From assembly GCF_004143485.2 (NCBI RefSeq), contig NZ_ML974133.1, positions 1-64,000 on the forward strand: a DNA stretch of 64,000 bases, written 5' to 3'. Shown piece after piece: positions 59,020 through 64,000 of this stretch (its first letter is position 1; each line of letters begins with the position of its first letter). A program made the position numbers and the translations under genes. Origin of the DNA: Halorussus amylolyticus (lineage in GTDB: Archaea > Halobacteriota > Halobacteria > Halobacteriales > Haladaptataceae). The notes under the pieces are model-generated. The model searched no databases. It had not been told where the DNA came from and worked only from the letters and a program-made list of their open reading frames with translations.

Positions 59020-61968
59020 TTACGCTGCTGCTTCGAGCGCCGACGGTGCGACGAACGACTCGTTTCCGGCGGTCTCGTTCGCGAACTCCTCGGGCGAAAG
59101 TTCCTCGCCGTCGAGGACGAGCGTCGCGTTGCCGTCAACCGAGTAGTCAGTCAGTTCGCCCGAGAACTGGAACGCGTCCAGTTCGCCCGGCGAGAGCTGG
59201 CCCTCGACCGTGGTGTCGGTCACGGTGTCGTTCTCCTCGGCGGTGTTCTCGACCAGCGTCACGTCCTCGCTGAACGTGAAGCTGTAGTTCACCTCGTCGT
59301 CGTCGCTCCGGATTTCGACCTCGTTTTCGAGGTCGGCCTGTGCGTCGGTCTCGTTGTCGTCCGCGGCGGTTTCGTTCTCCACCGCGGTGGTCTCATTTCC
59401 CACTTCGGTCTCGTTGGTGTCCGTCTCGTTACCGTCGGTGACTTCGGTGGTCTCCTCGACGTCCTCGCCCGCCTCCACGACTTCGAACTGGACGATGTCG
59501 GTGTTGTCACCGTCGTCCACTTCGAGCGTGTAGGTTCCGGGCTGGACGTTCTCCGTGCTGAGGTTCACCGACCACTGGCCAGTCCGACTCCACTCGTCGG
59601 TCGCGGCCGAGTCGAACTCCTCGGCGCTCGGGCCGTCGATGACCTCGACCGTGATGGTGTTGTCGTCGGGCTTGCGGTTCGTCACGCCCTGCACGACCAT
59701 CGAGTCATCCGCTTCGATGGGGCTTATCTGCTGTTGGAACGCGTCGCCAGCCTGCTGGTCGACCTCGCCCTCGGGCACGATGGCTTCGACCGAGGTCGAA
59801 GCGTCGGCGTACCGGAACGCCTGGCGAAGCACGAGGTCGTCGCTTCCGGCCTCACCGGTCGTCTCGTCGATGATGCGCTCGGTCACTTGCTGCTGAGTGA
59901 GACCGAGTCCGAAGCTCTGGACCCAGTTTTCGAGGTCCGCGATTTCCGCACCGTCCTGACCGGGCACGACGCCGTCACCGACGACGGTGTCCCGACCGAG
60001 TCCGATGACCATCGCCTCTATCTCGCCCTCGTTGAGCTGTCGGCCCTCTTGGGTGATGAGTTCGATGTCGTCCTCTTCGAAGATGTCGTTGTCGTCCACG
60101 CTGACTGTCTCGGTGACGGTGCGACCGCGCGTGTCGACCATCACGACCAGCACTTCGTCGAGACCGGGCGCGACGCCCGACACTTCGACGGTGCCGTCTT
60201 CGACTGCGACCTGCTGATTGTAGGTTCTGAAGACCCACGTGGACTGTTGAGTCGTCTCGTTGTCCTGAGTGGTGTTCTGGTCCTGCATTGCCACGGGTTC
60301 GCCGACGCCGAACGAGGCGGCGAGCGAACTGTTCTCGCCCGCCTCACCGAGCGTGGGTTCGGAGACGATTATCGAGCTCTGCTCGCTCGTCGCGCTGCTG
60401 AACTCCGACGTCGTCAGCGTTTCGCGAACCGTCTCGTTTTCTGCTCGCACGTCCTCGGCCTCGACCACGCCGAAGCGGTAGCGGCCGGGGATGCTCATGA
60501 TGTCGTTCGCCTGCGAGAGCGTCACGTCGCGCTCCTCCCACTCGCCGTCGGAGTCCACGCTGATGAGGTCGCCCTCGTCGAACTCGCCGTCCTCGTTGAC
60601 GTCCACGAGCTCCCAGTCGCCCTGGTCGCGGACGTAGATGGCGACGTCGTCCACGCCGGGCGCGGCGGTTCCGGACACGTCCTCTTCCTGTCCGGCGATG
60701 TACGTGCCTGCGGGGTTCTCTATCGAGAGCGTTCCCTGGCGCACGTCGAGCGTCCGGTCGTCCTCGGTGTCGCCGACGTCGTCGGCGATTTCTTCGAGGG
60801 GTCTGTCCTCCTCGTAGACGTTGATGTCAACGTTCGTGTCGTCGAGGTACGTCGTGTCTATCTGGCCGACGCCGAGTCCGGTGTCCTCGTTGATTTCGAG
60901 TTCGGCGTACGCGAAGTCCGCGCTTCCGTCGTCGTTCGTATCGACGGTTCCGCGCTCAACAACGTCGTCGACATCGCGGAAGACGCGCTCGTCCACCTGA
61001 TTATTCCGGAAGTCGGTGTCTTCGATGGTGACGAAGTGGGTCGCGCCAGCGGTCGAACCGCGGACGGTGTACTGGACGTTCTGGCCGCGCGTCGCTTCGT
61101 CACTGTCGATGTCGAGCGAGATGTCCTGGTCGGTGGTCAGCGAGATGGCCGACGAGCGAGTGGCCGAGTCGAAGTCGAGGTTGTCCCAGCCGTCCACCGT
61201 GATGGTGTAGTCGCCCGCGTCTTGGTCGCTCAGGTCGATGGCCCAGTAGGCCGAATCGACGCTGGTGTCCTGTAGCTCGCTCTCGTTGAACTGCCCGACG
61301 CCCTGCAGGTACTCGACGCCGGTCCCGGTACCGCGCTGGCCGGGGTTCGCGATTCGCTCGGGGTTCTCGGCGTACGCGCCCGTGACTTCCTCGCGCTGGG
61401 CGTCCGTGAGCGATTCGACATCGGTCAGCACGTCGCCGGTGATGTCGTTCCCGTTCTCGTCGGTAATCTCCAGCGAGAGGTCCTCGGCGTTCTGGAAGTT
61501 CCACTCCGAGCGGATGAGGAGCGTCTCGTCTTCCTGAACCGACGAGCCTTCCACGTCGATGCCGCGCTCGTTGAAGATTTCGAGGTCGGTCACGCGGGGT
61601 CGCTGGACCGTCACGCCGATGTTCTGGGCCCGGCCGTCGATGGCGTACTGGCCCAGCTCTTGGTCCTGCGGGATGGGCGTTTCGAGCGGCACGCCTTCCG
61701 CGTTACCCGAGACGCCGATTAGGTTCGAGGCGTCCACTGGCTCGCCGTCGTCGGTTACGAGTTCGAGGTCGTCTTCACCTTGATAGACGACCGGCTTCTG
61801 CTCCGAGACGACGACCTGATTCGGTCCGCCGACGCCGGGATTGAACGTTGGGTCTTCGCCGCCGCGCTGTACGTCAGCGCCAAGTGCGACTCCGGCCGCC
61901 GCGGCCGAGAGCACCATCAGTGCGGAGAAGACGAGTGCGATTGTTTTCTCTCTTGAAATTTGTGTCAT
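59020..61968 (-). CDS. Large S-layer-type cell-surface glycoprotein
   Basis: 982 residues from ATG 61968, the start of a typical haloarchaeal surface-glycoprotein signal peptide (MTQISREKTIALVFSALMVLSAAAAG). The mature N-terminus (residues about 35-120, GGVGGPNQVVVSEQKPVVYQGEDDLEL ... LIGVSGNAEG) matches the N-terminal domain of haloarchaeal S-layer glycoproteins. Several Ig-like modules follow (about 130-760), many N-x-T/S sites, then a Thr/Glu/Asn-rich mucin-like stretch (about 850-900: VTDGNETDTNETEVGNETT...). Unusually it ends with a beta-rich domain and ...APSALEAAA with no PGF-CTERM and no transmembrane helix. Likely the major or an accessory S-layer subunit. Confidence 0.85.
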   Translation of the reverse strand: MTQISREKTIALVFSALMVLSAAAAGVALGADVQRGGEDPTFNPGVGGPNQVVVSEQKPVVYQGEDDLELVTDDGEPVDASNLIGVSGNAEGVPLETPIPQDQELGQYAIDGRAQNIGVTVQRPRVTDLEIFNERGIDVEGSSVQEDETLLIRSEWNFQNAEDLSLEITDENGNDITGDVLTDVESLTDAQREEVTGAYAENPERIANPGQRGTGTGVEYLQGVGQFNESELQDTSVDSAYWAIDLSDQDAGDYTITVDGWDNLDFDSATRSSAISLTTDQDISLDIDSDEATRGQNVQYTVRGSTAGATHFVTIEDTDFRNNQVDERVFRDVDDVVERGTVDTNDDGSADFAYAELEINEDTGLGVGQIDTTYLDDTNVDINVYEEDRPLEEIADDVGDTEDDRTLDVRQGTLSIENPAGTYIAGQEEDVSGTAAPGVDDVAIYVRDQGDWELVDVNEDGEFDEGDLISVDSDGEWEERDVTLSQANDIMSIPGRYRFGVVEAEDVRAENETVRETLTTSEFSSATSEQSSIIVSEPTLGEAGENSSLAASFGVGEPVAMQDQNTTQDNETTQQSTWVFRTYNQQVAVEDGTVEVSGVAPGLDEVLVVMVDTRGRTVTETVSVDDNDIFEEDDIELITQEGRQLNEGEIEAMVIGLGRDTVVGDGVVPGQDGAEIADLENWVQSFGLGLTQQQVTERIIDETTGEAGSDDLVLRQAFRYADASTSVEAIVPEGEVDQQAGDAFQQQISPIEADDSMVVQGVTNRKPDDNTITVEVIDGPSAEEFDSAATDEWSRTGQWSVNLSTENVQPGTYTLEVDDGDNTDIVQFEVVEAGEDVEETTEVTDGNETDTNETEVGNETTAVENETAADDNETDAQADLENEVEIRSDDDEVNYSFTFSEDVTLVENTAEENDTVTDTTVEGQLSPGELDAFQFSGELTDYSVDGNATLVLDGEELSPEEFANETAGNESFVAPSALEAAA

Positions 61969-62637
61969 TCTGTGTGTCGTGTGTTCGTGGATACGGAGCG
62001 TTCGACACCCCCTATCGCTGTTCGACTGCCTGTACCCCCCAACGCGGCGTCGCACGCCGTCACCTCGTCGTCACCGTACCCTGCTGCTTTCCGAGTTTCA
62101 CCTCGAAACAGTCGAACACCGATTCACGTATAAAGAGCGACGACTGTTTTTGCCCCCCGAACTTAGGTATGACCTAATACCCGGCGGCTATCAGGGGCTG
62201 AACATCCAGCAATGGAGAATACCAACACTAATCGGGAATGTCTGACCGCCTATCCGGAGATAGGCCGAGGGTAGTATCGAACGACAATCACGTCGGCGTT
62301 TCGCCCCGCTCGCGACCCGATGACGATGCTGACGGCGGGAAATCGGGTAGAAGGCCGTGTTACGCCGTGTTTCGCCGCCGATACGCACGAGGAACGTGTC
62401 GGCGAAAAAACTGTACGTCGTCGGAGATGTTAGGGTAAACTAACCGAACTGTCTGCTCGGTGAACGCTCCGCGGTCGGTCCGGGTTCGGCCCGGTTCTCG
62501 CGCACTTATATGCCGTTATCCGAAAATTGTCGCCGATTCTCGACCTGACGCGGGGTTCCGTCCGTCGTTACCGCGAGTAATCCGAGGTGTCGCCGGAGCG
62601 AGCGACAGTAGGCAGTTGCAGTCACGCGACCGGCGCC
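61969..62637. other. Upstream region of the S-layer gene and gap
   Basis: 669 bases with no supported gene. The proximal part holds a long pyrimidine/G-rich stretch and the likely promoter (minus-strand CTCTTTATACG at about 62128-62138, about 160 bases before the ATG), giving a long leader. A second TATA-like CACTTATATGCCG lies near 62503. The lower-G+C part around 62160-62440 contains nothing recognised. Confidence 0.45.
62128..62138 (-). promoter_or_regulatory. Candidate TATA box of the S-layer gene
   Basis: Minus-strand CTCTTTATACG about 160-170 bases before ATG 61968. It predicts a start near 62105 and a leader of roughly 135 bases, longer than usual for this organism but in keeping with highly expressed S-layer genes. 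Confidence 0.4.
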
Positions 62638-64000
62638 TCAAGACAGGAGGCGGGCGAGACTGTCGCGCTTCCACCACGCGAGAGCCAACACGACAACTGC
62701 GCCGCCGAGAGCGACGAGTCCGGCCGCGGGGACGTCGGAGGGAAGTCCGAACCCCCCGCGCTCGGCCTCGGTCACGGTCACTGGGACGCGATACGTGTCC
62801 GACAGCACCGAGTCGCCGCGCTCGTTCTCGTAATTGAAGTCCATCGAGACGGGGTACACTTTCGGAATCGCGCCGCCCGCCGCGCTCATCCCGAACACGA
62901 GGGTGGCCGACTCGCCGGGTTCGAGTCGGGGGACGAACGCCTCGTCGTTGTCGCTCGAAAGCGGGTCGCTCGCGAACAGTTTGGCCTCCACGTCTTCGAG
63001 CGTCTCGTTTCCGGCGTTCGTGACCCGGAACTCCACGACCGCCGACGACCCGGCGCTCAGGGTGGCGTTGACCGGTTCGACCTCGAACTCGTCTACGTCC
63101 GGGGCCACCTCGACGCGGGCGTCTATCGTCTCGCTGACCCGGAGGTCGCCGTCTTGGTTCCGGTACCGCACTCGGAACGACACCTGCCGGGGGCCGGGTT
63201 CGGCCTGCGTGTTCACGTCCACCGCGAACTCGAAGGGGACCGACTCGCCGGGCGCGAGGTCGCCGACCGCGTACTCGGTCTCGCGCGGTTGGAGGTTCGG
63301 ATTCTCGGTCTCGACGACGACCACCGCGTTCGAGGCGGGGCGGTCGCCCGTGTTGACGACCGACCCGAGCAGGTCGCCGGTCTCGCCGACCCGGAGGCTT
63401 CCGCCCACCTCCCGAACGTCGAACGTCTGCTCGTCGCCGACCGCGACCTGCGCGTCGAGTTCGTCGCCGAATCGGGTCTCGCCGTCCTGATTCCGGTAGC
63501 GAACTCGGAACGACACCTGCCGTAAGCCGGGGTCGGAGGCGTTCGGCACGTCCACGGTGTACTCGAAGTCGGCCGACTCGCCGGGACCGAGGTCGCCGAG
63601 TGCGACCTCGCTCTCGCGCGGTTGGAGGTTCGGATTTTCGGTCCTGAACACGACCACCGCGTCGGTGGCGTTGACTTCGCCGGTGTTGACGACCGTGCCC
63701 GAAACCGTGCCGCTGTCGCCGACGCGGAGGTCGCTCGTGGCGTTTCGGAGCGCGAACGTCTGCTCGCGCGCCACCGCGATGCGGGCGTCGAGCGGGTCGC
63801 TCGTCCGGGTGTCGCCCTCCCGATTTCGGTACTGCACGCTGAAATCGAGTTGTCGCGGGCCGGGGTCGGTCGTGTTCGCGGTGTCCACCCTGAAACTGAA
63901 GTTCGCCGACTCGCCCGGCCCGAGGTCGCCGACCGCGTACTCGGTCTCGCGCGGTCGAAGCGTGTCGTTCCCCCCGCCGAGGACGACCACCGCGTCGGTC
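62638..64000 (-). CDS. COG1361-type CARDB-repeat surface protein (5' end outside window)
   Basis: At least 454 residues, running off the right edge. Three or more near-identical modules of about 90 residues are seen, each carrying TENPNLQPRE(S/T)E, (V/A)GDL(G/A)PGES, and (P)RQVSFRVRYRN(Q)(D)G, characteristic of COG1361 S-layer-like or CARDB Ig repeats. The C-terminus has ...SDVPAAGLVALGGAVVVLALAWWKRDSLARLL, a single transmembrane helix followed by a basic tail, so it is anchored through its C-terminus with the repeats outside the cell. No PGF motif precedes the helix. Confidence 0.85.
   Translation of the reverse strand, partial: TDAVVVLGGGNDTLRPRETEYAVGDLGPGESANFSFRVDTANTTDPGPRQLDFSVQYRNREGDTRTSDPLDARIAVAREQTFALRNATSDLRVGDSGTVSGTVVNTGEVNATDAVVVFRTENPNLQPRESEVALGDLGPGESADFEYTVDVPNASDPGLRQVSFRVRYRNQDGETRFGDELDAQVAVGDEQTFDVREVGGSLRVGETGDLLGSVVNTGDRPASNAVVVVETENPNLQPRETEYAVGDLAPGESVPFEFAVDVNTQAEPGPRQVSFRVRYRNQDGDLRVSETIDARVEVAPDVDEFEVEPVNATLSAGSSAVVEFRVTNAGNETLEDVEAKLFASDPLSSDNDEAFVPRLEPGESATLVFGMSAAGGAIPKVYPVSMDFNYENERGDSVLSDTYRVPVTVTEAERGGFGLPSDVPAAGLVALGGAVVVLALAWWKRDSLARLLS

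Noticed and set aside
58762-61275. An 837-codon plus-strand frame opposite the surface glycoprotein
   Set aside because: Shadow of the S-layer-type gene, which has a signal peptide, conserved modules and glycosylation sites. The shadow has none.

Overview
The window reads as chromosomal DNA of a halophilic archaeon (Halobacteria class; genus not determinable from sequence alone). The evidence is high G+C, strongly acidic predicted proteins, many GTG starts, TATA boxes 25-35 bases ahead of near-leaderless starts, Tat-type signal peptides, a PGF-CTERM surface protein, ribosomal protein S17e, SBDS, Orc1/Cdc6, CofD and UPF0179. Genes are dense and most are housekeeping or core haloarchaeal families.

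Layout. 0-6.6 kb: two divergent DMT-family transporters, a large PKD-repeat surface protein with a PGF-CTERM anchor, and a glycolipid-binding-fold protein. 6.8-10.9 kb: queC, then a tightly overlapping run of cofD, a dihydrouridine-synthase-like TIM barrel, a CitG-like protein and a DUF447 flavoprotein. 10.9-15 kb: a 55-aa protein, S17e, a pair of structured repeats, asd, a membrane protein and a D-2-hydroxyacid dehydrogenase. 15-18.6 kb: a two-gene ABC exporter, tRNA-Glu(UUC) and a frameshifted HTH/NUMOD3/HNH endonuclease gene. 18.6-22 kb: divergent fatty-acid beta-oxidation genes (HAD/ECH fusion and acyl-CoA dehydrogenase). 22-26 kb: three peptidase-type enzymes (Tat-exported subtilisin, M20, M19). 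26.2-31.6 kb: three genes (FAD reductase, serine hydrolase, amidohydrolase) bracketed by a 130-bp inverted repeat. 31.7-39.5 kb: a four-gene operon on the minus strand, prkA, a second prkA paralogue, yhbH/yeaH-like and spoVR-like. 40-47.3 kb: small conserved archaeal proteins, SBDS, FUN14, DUF2209-hflX and an ABC-2 exporter. 47.3-51 kb: nnr-moaC and an aldehyde dehydrogenase. 51-52.6 kb: a candidate replication origin next to orc1/cdc6. 52.8-64 kb: a cell-surface district with three paralogous small exported proteins, a DUF7282-like lipobox-less exported protein, an RND/MMPL exporter, a large S-layer-type glycoprotein and a repeat-bearing COG1361-type protein cut by the window edge.

The strongest non-gene signals are (1) an Orc1-type origin with inverted origin-recognition-box-like repeats around an A+T-rich core at about 50.99-51.33 kb; (2) a dispersed ~160-bp element present three times (two facing copies after S17e, one near 43.5 kb) whose hairpin stems differ in sequence but stay complementary, and which carries a conserved match to the 3' tail of 16S rRNA; (3) the inverted-repeat pair around 26.2 and 31.5 kb. 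The prkA/prkA2/yhbH/spoVR operon is the most coherent little-studied multi-gene system, and the trio at 52.8-54.6 kb is the least explained protein family. I found no CRISPR array, rRNA gene, intact transposase or prophage.
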